Shown here piece by piece: positions 37,310 through 46,237 of a stretch of DNA of 57,834 nt. The notes beneath the pieces are model-generated. The model worked only from the letters and a program-made list of their open reading frames with translations, was not told where the DNA came from and did no database searches. The position numbers were made by a program, and so were the translations under genes. Positions within the stretch are counted from its first letter, which is position 1, and every line of letters starts with the position of its first letter. Origin of the DNA: an uncultured Planctomycetaceae bacterium (lineage in GTDB: Bacteria; Planctomycetota; Planctomycetia; Gemmatales; Gemmataceae); assembly GCA_937888715.1 (NCBI GenBank), contig CALARU010000386.1, positions 1 to 57,834 on the forward strand, in the 5' to 3' direction.

Positions 37310-38272
37310 ATGAAAAATACCCCAACAGTTCTTTGTGCAGGCATCATTGTTTTGGATCATGGCTGTTCACCGATACAACATTTTCCTGCAGAAGGCGAAC
37401 TTATAGCAACCAGTGGAATGGCTTTAACTTTAGGCGGATGTGCTGCAAATGTTGGCGTAGACCTTACAAAAATGGGGGTCCATTCAAAGATTCTTGGAAA
37501 AATCGGCGATGATGACTTTGGAAAACTCATTCTTCAAAAATTAAAAGACACTGGTTCAGATACAAGTAAAATTATCAAACAAGCCTATTCCCCAACCAGC
37601 CAAACTCTAGTTATCAATGTTACTGGCCAAGACAGGCGGTTTATACACCTGATTGGAGCAAATGAAAGTTTCACTGACACGGATTTTCAAAATAAAGACA
37701 TTGAAGGCTGTAAGGTTATCTACTTGGGAGGATATCTACTGATGGACAAACTATCGCCAGATCATGTAGCAGGAATTTTTCGTACCGCACAAATGAACGG
37801 GGCTAAAACGGTCTTGGATGTGGTTACACCTGGCTTAGGTGACCATTTAGAAAAGCTAAAACCCATCCTGCCTTTTGTCGATGTTTTCCTGCCTAATGAT
37901 GCAGAGGCTAAACTAATTTCCGGGATAGAAAACCCAATGCAGCAAGCAATGTTTTTTAAATCCATGGGAGTCAAAACGAGCATTATCACCTTAGGAAACC
38001 AAGGCACAATTTTGCTAAATGATCAAGGTTGCTATAAGGCGGAGATTTTCAAAATCAATTATCATGATGGTTCAGGAAGTGGGGATGCATTTACAGCAGG
38101 ATATATTTCAGGCATTCTCGAAAATAAAAGCGATATTGAATGCTTAGAAATTGGTAGCGCCCTCGGGGCAAGTTGCGTTCGTGCACAAGGTACAACTGAA
38201 GGGGTCTTTCAAAAAGAAGAATGTTTACACTTTTTAGCAGAGAACAAACTTACCATCAAGAAACTAAGTTAA
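37310..38272 (+). CDS. PfkB family carbohydrate kinase
   Basis: A 320-residue ribokinase-family enzyme that phosphorylates a sugar or nucleoside with ATP. The N-terminal signature GGCAANVGVDLTKMG (about 43-57) and the C-terminal ATP/anion-hole motif DGSGSGDAFTAGYISG (about 249-264) with the catalytic Asp in GSGD are present. Substrate cannot be assigned; ribokinase, fructokinase and adenosine-kinase-like enzymes share these motifs. It is monocistronic, divergent from the ubiquitin-like operon and followed by a hairpin terminator. Confidence 0.9.
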   Translation: MKNTPTVLCAGIIVLDHGCSPIQHFPAEGELIATSGMALTLGGCAANVGVDLTKMGVHSKILGKIGDDDFGKLILQKLKDTGSDTSKIIKQAYSPTSQTLVINVTGQDRRFIHLIGANESFTDTDFQNKDIEGCKVIYLGGYLLMDKLSPDHVAGIFRTAQMNGAKTVLDVVTPGLGDHLEKLKPILPFVDVFLPNDAEAKLISGIENPMQQAMFFKSMGVKTSIITLGNQGTILLNDQGCYKAEIFKINYHDGSGSGDAFTAGYISGILENKSDIECLEIGSALGASCVRAQGTTEGVFQKEECLHFLAENKLTIKKLS

Positions 38273-38277
38273 AATAA

Positions 38278-38311
38278 AGAACCCGTTTGAAATATTATTC
38301 CAATGGGTTCT
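38278..38311 (+). terminator. Intrinsic-type hairpin after the PfkB kinase
   Basis: AGAACCCGTTTGAA pairs with TTCCAATGGGTTCT (one mismatch and one G-U) around a six-base loop, six bases after the stop, followed by the T-rich run AATTTTATATTT. The convergent gene ends 43 bases further on, so it may serve both strands. Confidence 0.65.
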
Positions 38312-38353
38312 AATTTTATATTTAACTAGCAAACCATTATTAATCGCAAAGCG

Positions 38354-39628
38354 TTAAAACTTCCAAGGGCCTCGATATTCCCGGAATAACAGCTTATTTG
38401 CATCATCACTATTAGTGAATTTTTCCTTCACCGGATCCCAATCAAGCGGCTTACCAATTCGATAACCAATATTACCTAAATGGCAGATTGCTGCGCTTCG
38501 ATGCCCTACTTCAGCAGGGCAAATAGTAGTCTTTTTAGTTCGAATTGCTTCAAGCCAATTCTTGCGATGATTATCTGCAATTATAATTGAAGGATCGGTT
38601 TTAGTAATCGGATCTTTAAGAATTTCTTCTTTAGTGCATTCAATTTTGCCGCGATCTACATATAGCGTTGCATCTTCCCCTTCAAATGTACAGCCACTAG
38701 GGCCGCCATGAAACATCTCGATTCCATTGGCATATGTGTATTTAAGCCCAGATTTCTCACCGTTTTCAGGGGGCGTAATTTTTACCGGCCCTGTGCTATC
38801 CATATTTAAGGCCCACTGGGCAATATCAAAATGATGGGCCCCCATATCGGCCAAGCCGCCACCTGCATATTCCCAGTACATTCTCCAAGCAGGAAAATGT
38901 GTGTGAACACCTTCAGGGCAAAGCACCTTGTTATATTCCCGTTTTGCGGCTGGCCCTTGCCAAAGATCCCAATTAGTCCCATTTGGAATAGGTTCAGTTT
39001 CGAGATTACAGGCAACGGCAGGAGAACCAACACCTATACGAACAACCTTAACTTTTCCAATTCTTCCTGCTCTAATCAACTGGGTAGCAAGTCGAAATTT
39101 CCCGCCGAACTCACTGCGTTGCTGGCTTCCTGTCTGAAAAACAACGCCAGATCTTTTTACTTCATCAACAATAATTCTTCCCTCTGCAATCGAATGAGTC
39201 AATGGCTTTTCACAATAAATGTGTTTATTAGCTTTAGAAGCCATAACACAAATAAGAGCATGCCAGTGGTCAGGCGTACTAATAACAACCCCGTCGATAT
39301 TTTTGTCGTTTATAAGGTCCCGAAAATCCTTGTAAACTTTCAAACCTTTATAAGCCTGCTTGCCATCGGGCTGGGAATATTTTTTCTCAACCATTATTTT
39401 GGCGTTTTCCAAGCGGTCATCAACAACATCACTGACTGCAACAACTTGCACATCATTCATGCCAAGGAAATTGCCCAAATGTCCGCGCCCCATCGTACCA
39501 ACACCGATAAAACCAAGCTGAAGCCTATCATTCGGAGAAGAATTTTGTGCTTGGGATGAAGTTGCTATCACGGAAGAGCCAATTGCACCAACGAAAATTG
39601 ATTTATTAAACGAGCGTCTGGTAAACAT
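38354..39628 (-). CDS. Exported Gfo/Idh/MocA family oxidoreductase
   Basis: A 424-residue NAD(P)-dependent oxidoreductase. The N-terminus MFTRRSFNKSIFVGAIGSSVIATSSQAQ is a twin-arginine-type signal ending in AQA. The Rossmann motif GFIGVGTMGRGH (about 38-49) and the catalytic EK in YCEKPLTHS (about 140) follow, then GGGLADMGAHHFDIAQW in the C-terminal domain. The pattern is typical of the large exported planctomycete set. It is distinct in sequence from the one at 23.3 kb. Substrate unknown. Confidence 0.9.
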   Translation of the reverse strand: MFTRRSFNKSIFVGAIGSSVIATSSQAQNSSPNDRLQLGFIGVGTMGRGHLGNFLGMNDVQVVAVSDVVDDRLENAKIMVEKKYSQPDGKQAYKGLKVYKDFRDLINDKNIDGVVISTPDHWHALICVMASKANKHIYCEKPLTHSIAEGRIIVDEVKRSGVVFQTGSQQRSEFGGKFRLATQLIRAGRIGKVKVVRIGVGSPAVACNLETEPIPNGTNWDLWQGPAAKREYNKVLCPEGVHTHFPAWRMYWEYAGGGLADMGAHHFDIAQWALNMDSTGPVKITPPENGEKSGLKYTYANGIEMFHGGPSGCTFEGEDATLYVDRGKIECTKEEILKDPITKTDPSIIIADNHRKNWLEAIRTKKTTICPAEVGHRSAAICHLGNIGYRIGKPLDWDPVKEKFTNSDDANKLLFREYRGPWKF

Positions 39629-39756
39629 TTAAAACCTCTAATCAATCAAGAATTACAAAACAACTGAACACATAATATAGGTTCAATAAAAAGATATCTA
39701 TCTTTAATAACGAAAACAAATCAGATGCAGAAAAAACATACGTACTTATTTGAAAA

Positions 39757-40737
39757 TCATGAAATGGAAACTTTATCCATAATTTGACTGAGAATTGCAT
39801 CTGCACTTAAATTTTCAGCAATCGCTTCAAATGAAAGCGACATTCGATGCCTGAACACACTAGGCACCATTTCTTTGACATCTTGAGGAAGCACAAAATC
39901 CCGACCTCGAATAAAAGCCAACGCCTTGGACGATTTTAAAAGGCTAATCGTGCCACGGGGAGAAACACCATGTTCAAGAAAGTTGGAGTTCAGTCCAAAT
40001 TGATTTGGAACCCTAGTAGCTACAGCCAGATCCACAATATATTTGCGGATACTTTCCTCAACATGAATTTTTGAAGCCAAAGCACAAAGTTCGTTTAAGT
40101 TCTGTGCATCAACAATTTTCCTTATATCCCCTTGCTGTTCAAGTTGCTCAAGTCGTTGCAAAATCAAAAGTTCCTCATCGAACTTTGGGTAATCCACCAA
40201 TATTTTCAACATGAATCGATCTATCTGGGCTTCAGGCAGAGGAAAAGTTCCTTCTTGTTCAATTGGGTTTTGCGTTGCAATTACAAAAAAAGGATTGCCT
40301 AAAGGGAAAGTTTCGTCACCCAGGGTAATTTGCTTTTCCTGCATGGCTTCTAAAAGAGCAGATTGGACTTTTGCGGGTGCCCGATTTATTTCATCTGCAA
40401 GAACAACTTGCGCAAAAAGTGGACCTTTTTTAATTTTGAATTCACCAGTCTGCTGGTAATAAATCTGCGTCCCCAGAATATCAGAGGGCATTAAATCCGG
40501 TGTAAACTGAATTCGTTTAAAATTCAAATCCAGACATTCGGACATACTGAAGGCTAAAAGTGTTTTAGCTAGTCCTGGCATACCTTCCAAAAGAACATGG
40601 CCTTGTGCAAGTATTGCAACCACCATTTTTTCTAAAACTAGATCCATGCCAATAATTTTTTTTCCGATTTCTGATTTTACAACATCAAAAAACTCCAACC
40701 CGTTAACAAGCTTTACATTTTTTGAACTTGGAGGCAT
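39757..40737 (-). CDS. MoxR family AAA+ ATPase
   Basis: A 326-residue AAA+ chaperone-like ATPase. Walker A is GMPGLAKT, Walker B is VVLADEINRAPAKVQSALLEAMQE, sensor 1 is FVIATQNPIEQEG, and the family C-terminal ISPRGT-type motif appears as GVSPRGTISLLKSSKA. MoxR ATPases mature or insert metals into partner proteins, usually with DUF58 and VWA partners, but none is adjacent here. The ATG at 40737 follows AAGGG by nine bases. It is divergent from a minimal zinc protease gene. Confidence 0.93.
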   Translation of the reverse strand: MPPSSKNVKLVNGLEFFDVVKSEIGKKIIGMDLVLEKMVVAILAQGHVLLEGMPGLAKTLLAFSMSECLDLNFKRIQFTPDLMPSDILGTQIYYQQTGEFKIKKGPLFAQVVLADEINRAPAKVQSALLEAMQEKQITLGDETFPLGNPFFVIATQNPIEQEGTFPLPEAQIDRFMLKILVDYPKFDEELLILQRLEQLEQQGDIRKIVDAQNLNELCALASKIHVEESIRKYIVDLAVATRVPNQFGLNSNFLEHGVSPRGTISLLKSSKALAFIRGRDFVLPQDVKEMVPSVFRHRMSLSFEAIAENLSADAILSQIMDKVSIS

Positions 40738-40808
40738 ATAAATTTCCCTTATCAATAAAGATCCTGTAATCTGTGGTATATCTTACTTTGAACTTGTAAA
40801 TGTAAGCC

Positions 40809-41300
40809 ATGAAAAAGCAAATGATTCAGTTATCCATGGATGAATTTTGTGCGGAAGTGACAAACACTATGAATTCACTCCCCAGCTTTTTTTATGAACA
40901 CCTTGATAATCTTGTGGTGGAAGTTGAGGAGTTTCCTTCAAAAAAAACATTAATAAAAGCGCACTTTTCTGCTGCTGAAATTAAAGAAGGGAACACCCTT
41001 TTTGGTTTGTTTGAACCCATGGAACTTTCCCACCCTTGGGCAGGTGATGCAATTGATATCCATTCTCTTACGCACAAACTTACTATTTACAAAAAACCCC
41101 ATGAAGAATCTTTCCCTGACCCTATTCAATTAAAAATCGAAATCCGAAAAACTGTGATTCATGAACTTGCCCACCATTTTGGTTTATCCGACAAAGATCT
41201 GGAAAATTTCGATAATAACCCTAATCCTTTTAGTAAGGATATTTCTTTAACAACCAAGGAATGCAACGATGAAAACAAACCCCGTCAAAAAAACTCTTAA
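40809..41300 (+). CDS. Minimal metalloprotease (COG3824-type zincin)
   Basis: A 163-residue protein of the MMP-like family. The zinc motif HELAHHFGLSD (about 118-128) sits after a helix rich in Ile/Glu. The middle segment LFGLFEPMELSHPW, then LTIYKKPHE, fits the family beta sheet. Such proteins are small cytoplasmic zincins of unknown substrate. The last 32 bases overlap the start of the next gene on the same strand, whose ribosome site lies inside this gene, so the two are probably co-expressed. Confidence 0.82.
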   Translation: MKKQMIQLSMDEFCAEVTNTMNSLPSFFYEHLDNLVVEVEEFPSKKTLIKAHFSAAEIKEGNTLFGLFEPMELSHPWAGDAIDIHSLTHKLTIYKKPHEESFPDPIQLKIEIRKTVIHELAHHFGLSDKDLENFDNNPNPFSKDISLTTKECNDENKPRQKNS

Positions 41301-42063
41301 AGAAGGAAAACCAGCTCTCGGAACTTGGCTTTCCCTTGGCAGCATAATTGCAACACGTTTCATGGCTCGGGCTGGATTTTCCTGGCTAACTGTAGATATC
41401 GAACACACCTTGGTAAGCTGGGAAACAGCTACCCACATGTTTGCTTCAATTGCAGATGCTAATGGTGTTCCACTAGCTAGGGTTCCTTCCAACCGCCATG
41501 ATCATATTAAAAGAGCACTGGATAATGGTGCTTTTGGTGTGGTTGTACCAATGGTTAATTCAAGACAAGAAGCCTTAGATGCAGTTTCCGCCATGTTTTA
41601 CCCACCATTGGGCACTCGAAGTGTAGGTGGGAATGTTCATGCCTTAAACTTTGGAGCAACCGCACCAGACTATTTCAGCAAGGCGAATGATGAATTATTG
41701 GTGATTTTGCAATGTGAGCATATTGATGCAGTAAATAATGCGGACAGTATTTTTTCAGTACCTGGTATTGATGCCATATTTGTAGGCCCCAATGATCTTG
41801 CAGCGAGTATGCGAACTGCAGATGGCAAGGGACCAACTGCGGATGCATTTAACGCAGCATTAAACACCATTTTAGAAGCCTGCAAAAGAAACAAGGTTGC
41901 CCCTGGAATCCATTGCATGAGCCCCGAAGAGGCTCAACTTCGTATAGAACAGGGCTGGCAATTTATCGCAATCAACAGCGAATTGAAAATGATGATGGAT
42001 GGTGTTGCTACAACACTTGCAAAAGTTGGGCTTAAATCAGATTCGGGTGCAGCTAAGTACTAG
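41269..42063 (+). CDS. HpcH/HpaI-type class II aldolase
   Basis: A 264-residue member of the family of 2-oxo acid aldolases (2,4-dihydroxyhept-2-enedioate, 2-keto-3-deoxy-sugar acid aldolases). The family core is visible in LGTWLSLGS, DIEHTLVSWE, PMVNSRQEALDAVSAMFYPPLGTRSVGG, ILQCEH and GIDAIFVGPNDLAASM, giving the metal-binding Glu and Asp and the conserved Arg. The enzyme splits 2-keto-3-deoxy compounds into pyruvate and an aldehyde; the substrate is unknown. AAGGA lies about ten bases before the ATG at 41269. Confidence 0.88.
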   Translation: MKTNPVKKTLKEGKPALGTWLSLGSIIATRFMARAGFSWLTVDIEHTLVSWETATHMFASIADANGVPLARVPSNRHDHIKRALDNGAFGVVVPMVNSRQEALDAVSAMFYPPLGTRSVGGNVHALNFGATAPDYFSKANDELLVILQCEHIDAVNNADSIFSVPGIDAIFVGPNDLAASMRTADGKGPTADAFNAALNTILEACKRNKVAPGIHCMSPEEAQLRIEQGWQFIAINSELKMMMDGVATTLAKVGLKSDSGAAKY

Positions 42064-42067
42064 AATC

Positions 42068-42676
42068 CTATCGTTTATAATTATCTGGCATGCGGCCCAT
42101 AATCACAATAGATGCGATTTTGGGTCTCATCTCTCTTGCTAACTCTGGATCATCTTTTTTCCCTGCAACTCCAACCAATCCAGAATTTCCACCGCGAACA
42201 GGTTTTTGCGGCTTTTGCATCAAGGTTACATTTACAATCGACTGGCTGATTAAATCTGAAAAATCAGCTGGATACCCAGGGGACTTTAAATCATCACCCT
42301 TAAGTTCCCTTAATTCTTTAATGTTGTATTTTTTTGGCCTGCCCTTGTCATCAAAAGCTTCGGGAGGGTTAAACTGACGAATTTTAACATCATCCTTAAG
42401 TAACAGTTCAATATCTTCCATCTTTGCAGGAACTACTCTTCTTGCCTGCGGACTGTAATAGCTATTTTGGGTTTGTATTGAAAGAATTACAGATTTATCA
42501 CTTTCGCGCACTTCTTTTAGTATTGCAACAACCTGACCAACAGATATCCATTTTTCTTTAGGATCAGCTTTAGTATTTTTGCCATCAGCTTTTTTATCTT
42601 TGTCTTGAGCAAAAGAAGAGCCCAATGCAAGGGATAGCACCAAAAGAACCACAAAAACAAATCGCAAAATAGCCAT
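42068..42676 (-). CDS. Secreted hypothetical protein
   Basis: A 202-residue exported protein of unknown function. The signal peptide MAILRFVFVVLLVLSLALGSSFA is cut before QDKDKK. A Lys/Asp-rich linker follows, then a mixed region with SVGQVVAILKEVRESDKSVILSIQTQ that looks like a small beta/alpha domain. No catalytic motif is recognised. GGAGG lies five bases before the ATG. It may be co-transcribed with the small secreted protein gene 78 bases upstream. Confidence 0.75.
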   Translation of the reverse strand: MAILRFVFVVLLVLSLALGSSFAQDKDKKADGKNTKADPKEKWISVGQVVAILKEVRESDKSVILSIQTQNSYYSPQARRVVPAKMEDIELLLKDDVKIRQFNPPEAFDDKGRPKKYNIKELRELKGDDLKSPGYPADFSDLISQSIVNVTLMQKPQKPVRGGNSGLVGVAGKKDDPELAREMRPKIASIVIMGRMPDNYKR

Positions 42677-42754
42677 AAATCCTCCACGTTAGATATATGT
42701 TTATACCAAACCCTAAGGATTTATGAAAGAAAAGTTTAATATAAAAGTCGAATT

Positions 42755-43114
42755 TTATTGCCCACCAGCCCTAAAACCAAAACCACGTAAATAATCTTTG
42801 CCAGGCAGTTGACTTCTTCTGGGGAAATTGGAATAACCAATCGGAGTTGAATTACTCAATTTTGGTACCGGGCTAAAGAAATCCAATAGGCTTGTATTTC
42901 GCGGATACAAGCTTTGTGGTTGCGCCAATCGGGCATTTGCAAGTTGCGCTTGCTGCATTGCTGCAGCATCTTGCTGCTTTGGTAATAAAAACGCAAAAGG
43001 GTTCCAACTATTGCTGTTTTGCGTAATAGTTCCATTAGGATTACTTTGAGATTGGCCAAAAGATGTGGAACTGAAGATAACCAAAGCCCCTAAGATCAAT
43101 AAATTTCTTTTCAT
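42755..43114 (-). CDS. Small secreted hypothetical protein
   Basis: A 119-residue protein. The signal peptide MKRNLLILGALVIFSSTSFG precedes QSQSNPNG. The mature part is Asn/Gln/Pro/Ser-rich without a recognisable domain and ends RGFGFRAGGQ. GGGGA lies nine bases before the ATG at 43114, which supports a real gene. Its position upstream of another secreted hypothetical on the same strand suggests a small exported pair. No function can be given. Confidence 0.65.
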   Translation of the reverse strand: MKRNLLILGALVIFSSTSFGQSQSNPNGTITQNSNSWNPFAFLLPKQQDAAAMQQAQLANARLAQPQSLYPRNTSLLDFFSPVPKLSNSTPIGYSNFPRRSQLPGKDYLRGFGFRAGGQ

Positions 43115-43201
43115 AACAAAAATCCCCTATGAAGAAATGCCCGAACTTGGAACTCGGAATAGCCTAAGGAAGAATCTTGTCAATAGCGCTTTAACTAAAA
43201 A

Positions 43202-44218
43202 TCAAGGAAGAAGAGCGGTAACTTCGGGGAACCCAAACATCAGGTTGAAATTTTGCATTGCTACCCCGCTCGCCCCCCGAATAAGATTATCTTCCGCAGC
43301 AAGCACCACGATATAATCACCAGCAACTTTGTAATGTAAGTCGACATAATTTGTCCCGACCGAATCTTTAGTAGACGGCAGATGATCAACTAGCCTAATA
43401 AACGGTTTATCTTTATAAAAATTGCCAACTAATTCATTTATCGCTAGTTCAGAAATTTCTTTTTTAGGCTTGGCGTAGATAGTCGAAAATATCCCTCGAT
43501 CCATTGGGATAAGATGAGGGGTAAACATAATTTTCACTTTTTCCCCAGAAACTTTCTCGAGAGCCTGCTCCATTTCAGGAGTATGCCGATGCTTGCCAAC
43601 TTGGTAGGCGCTTACACTTTCATTACATTCAGGAAAATGCGTAGCTTGCTTTGGGTTTCTACCTGCTCCGGAAACCCCACTTTTACTATCAACGATTATT
43701 TGTTCCGGATGAATCAACTTTTCAACTAACAAAGGGGCCAACCCAAGTATAGCTGTTTGCGGATAACAACCAGGATTCGCCAATAGATTACAAGTTTTAA
43801 TATCAAACGAATTAAATTCTGGAAGACCGTAAACAGCACTGGCCAAACCTGAAAGATCAAGGTGTTCTTCACCGTACCATTTTTTATAAATCACAGGGTC
43901 TTTTAATCGATAATCCGCAGACAGATCAATCACACGGATGCCAGCTTTAATCAGTTTTGGAATAACCTCCATACTAGCCCCATGAGGCAGGCAACTGAAA
44001 ACGCATTGCACACCCTTCTCTTTTAATGAACCTAGATCAAGCTCTTCGCAGCGCAAATCAATCCTTTTTGCAAGGGAAGGGTGAATACTTGAAACTAAAG
44101 GGGTCCCTTCTTGCCTAGAAATGCACGCAACGATTTTTGCGTGCGGGTGGCGCAGTAAAATTTTTATGACTTCAAGCGCTGTATACCCAGAGGCCCCTAG
44201 AACCGCAACATTTATCAT
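43202..44218 (-). CDS. argC: N-acetyl-gamma-glutamyl-phosphate reductase
   Basis: A 338-residue arginine-biosynthesis enzyme that reduces N-acetylglutamyl phosphate to the semialdehyde with NADPH. The Rossmann motif AVLGASGYTALE is at the N-terminus, the catalytic C151 lies in NLLANPGCYPQT, and the signature SCLPHGASME is present. AAAGGGAAG lies about nine bases before the ATG at 44218. Length matches the usual about 345. No other arg genes are in the window. Confidence 0.96.
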   Translation of the reverse strand: MINVAVLGASGYTALEVIKILLRHPHAKIVACISRQEGTPLVSSIHPSLAKRIDLRCEELDLGSLKEKGVQCVFSCLPHGASMEVIPKLIKAGIRVIDLSADYRLKDPVIYKKWYGEEHLDLSGLASAVYGLPEFNSFDIKTCNLLANPGCYPQTAILGLAPLLVEKLIHPEQIIVDSKSGVSGAGRNPKQATHFPECNESVSAYQVGKHRHTPEMEQALEKVSGEKVKIMFTPHLIPMDRGIFSTIYAKPKKEISELAINELVGNFYKDKPFIRLVDHLPSTKDSVGTNYVDLHYKVAGDYIVVLAAEDNLIRGASGVAMQNFNLMFGFPEVTALLP

Positions 44219-44263
44219 GTTATGCTTCCCTTTTGGTCATCCAAGAAATTCGCAGGTACCCAA

Positions 44264-45586
44264 ATGGATTCCATCCAAAGCTTATACCAGTCTATCAGAG
44301 AAGGTTCAACTACACCGATCTCCCTTTTAGATAAATATCTGGAAAGAATCAAACTGATCGACCCCATCATTAATGCATGGGAATTTTTGGACCCACAACA
44401 GGCAAAGGCTGATGCCATAAATGCAACGAAAGAAATTGCGTCAGGATTAAATCGTGGAAAACTGCACGGCATCCCGTTTGGTGTTAAAGATATCATCGAT
44501 GTAAACGATTGGCCAACCCGTGCAGGATGCATGTCTTGGGCTCGTTCATTTGCACGACAAGATGCAACAATTATCACTAGGCTACGAAAAGCTGGCGCTA
44601 TTTTAGTGGGCAAGACCGTAACAACAGCATATGCCAGCTTTGATCCACCTCCAACTCGGAACCCTTGGAACCTGCAAAAAACGCCTGGGGGATCAAGCAG
44701 TGGTTCGGCCGCTGCTGTAGCTTCCGGAATGATCCCTGCTGCTTTAGGCACTCAAACAGGGGGATCAATTACAAGACCAGCTAGTTATTGTGGTGTAGCT
44801 GCAATAAAACCAACATTTGGCTGGGTGCCCCTAGATGGCGTGCTTCCATTGGCTCAATCCATGGATCACATGGGCATGATGGCGCCCACAATTGAAGATT
44901 TAGAAATCATTTGGGAAGAGGTGACACAACCTGGAAATATAAAAACCGACACTTCAAAACCACCCCGCATTGCTGTTCTCGAATCTTTTTTCTGGGATAA
45001 TGCATCTGAAGAAATCCGCCAAATGCTAGATGAAACAATTAAAAAACTTCAAAGAGCAGGCGCCCAAATAACTTTCATCGAACTGCCTGAAACATTTGCA
45101 AAATCAATCGTGGAACATCGCGCTATCATGTCTTATGAGGCATTCAAAATACATGAGTACTGGATTTCAAGAAGGCCGGAAGATTATCCGCCTAGGATCA
45201 CATCCTTGATTAAAGAAGGATCCCAGGTCAAACCCCAATACTATATTTCCTGCAAAAACCAGCAAAAATACTGGAAGGATTATTTCGAAACAAACTTAAA
45301 GCAATACGATTGCTACATGGTACCTGCAACAACCACAGAGGCCCCAAGCAACGAAACAACAGGCGATCCAGCTTTTAATTCCCCATGGAGTTTCACTGGC
45401 CTGCCTGCTTTGTCCATGCCTTGCCAACTTTCTCAATCTGGATTACCCCTTGCGATCCAACTTGTTGCCCAATCAAATTCCGAACCCAAATTATTACAAT
45501 TGGGAAAATGGTGTGAGAAAGAAATCAATTATTCCTATCGTTGCCCTGATGGACTTAATAAAATAATCAAAGTAGTAAACTTTTAA
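44264..45586 (+). CDS. Amidase-signature family amidase
   Basis: A 440-residue amidase with the Ser-cisSer-Lys triad: K75 in FGVKD, the cis-Ser in GGSSSGSAAAV (about 145) and nucleophile S168 in GTQTGGSITRPA. The family hydrolyses amides and includes GatA, but the sequence lacks the usual GatA C-terminal pattern and no gatB or gatC is adjacent. The ATG at 44264 is chosen (AGG eight bases upstream and a normal family start); the ATG at 44222 lies only four bases from the argC start. It is followed 11 bases later by the TolQ-like gene. Confidence 0.88.
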   Translation: MDSIQSLYQSIREGSTTPISLLDKYLERIKLIDPIINAWEFLDPQQAKADAINATKEIASGLNRGKLHGIPFGVKDIIDVNDWPTRAGCMSWARSFARQDATIITRLRKAGAILVGKTVTTAYASFDPPPTRNPWNLQKTPGGSSSGSAAAVASGMIPAALGTQTGGSITRPASYCGVAAIKPTFGWVPLDGVLPLAQSMDHMGMMAPTIEDLEIIWEEVTQPGNIKTDTSKPPRIAVLESFFWDNASEEIRQMLDETIKKLQRAGAQITFIELPETFAKSIVEHRAIMSYEAFKIHEYWISRRPEDYPPRITSLIKEGSQVKPQYYISCKNQQKYWKDYFETNLKQYDCYMVPATTTEAPSNETTGDPAFNSPWSFTGLPALSMPCQLSQSGLPLAIQLVAQSNSEPKLLQLGKWCEKEINYSYRCPDGLNKIIKVVNF

Positions 45587-45597
45587 AAGGACTAACA

Positions 45598-46230
45598 ATG
45601 TCATCATTTTGGATGTTTGTAATAAATGATTGGATATTCGCAATCCCCATGCTAGCCATGTCGGTTTGCGGAATTGCATTAATAACTTGGCGGATTCTTC
45701 TTAATCGAGGGCTTCTGCAAAATACTGAGGCACATTTGGAAACATTAAAAGCCACACTACTAAAGGATGGCATAAAAGCAGCAATAACATTAAACAACGA
45801 TCAAAAAGACTGGCTGGGCGTATTATTGTTTTCCGCTGGTATTAAAGGCCTGGGAAACGGAATACCTGCCTCAAGAAAAGAAATAAACAACGCAATGGAA
45901 TTTGAAATAATTCCAAGACTCAACTTTCTGCTCCCAACAATGCTAGCAATTGCAAAAATCGCAACCATGGTTGGCTTACTTGGAACAGTTATCAGCATGA
46001 TTGGAACTTTCACGAAAATACAAGAAGCTCAAGGGGGCGTTTCAGAACAAGCTGGCTCAATTGGTTTAGCCCTTTTTGCTACGGCACTTGGCTTGGTTAC
46101 CGCAATACCCCTTGTATTTTCTCATGTAATGTTCAAAGCTCAAATCAATGATTTTGAACTTCAAATAAAAAAAGCTGTTCAAAAATTTATTGAAATGGCA
46201 ACCACATTAAAAACACCCCTTAAACCTTGA
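45598..46230 (+). CDS. MotA/TolQ/ExbB proton channel family protein
   Basis: A 210-residue membrane protein with three helices (about 15-35, 120-145, 160-180). The channel pattern ATMVGLLGTVISMIGTF followed by LFATALGLVTAIPLVF matches the TolQ/ExbB family, which forms the inner-membrane motor with ExbD/TolR. AAAGGA lies eight bases before the ATG. It leads a compact set with two ExbD-type genes, so it probably powers an outer-membrane process. Its own substrates are unknown. Confidence 0.9.
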   Translation: MSSFWMFVINDWIFAIPMLAMSVCGIALITWRILLNRGLLQNTEAHLETLKATLLKDGIKAAITLNNDQKDWLGVLLFSAGIKGLGNGIPASRKEINNAMEFEIIPRLNFLLPTMLAIAKIATMVGLLGTVISMIGTFTKIQEAQGGVSEQAGSIGLALFATALGLVTAIPLVFSHVMFKAQINDFELQIKKAVQKFIEMATTLKTPLKP

Positions 46231-46237
46231 ATCAATT

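Noticed and set aside
38831-39559. 242-codon open frame on the plus strand inside the Gfo/Idh/MocA gene
   Set aside because: It lies wholly antisense to a clear oxidoreductase and its product has no motif and a Phe/Ser/Asn-rich, shadow-like composition.
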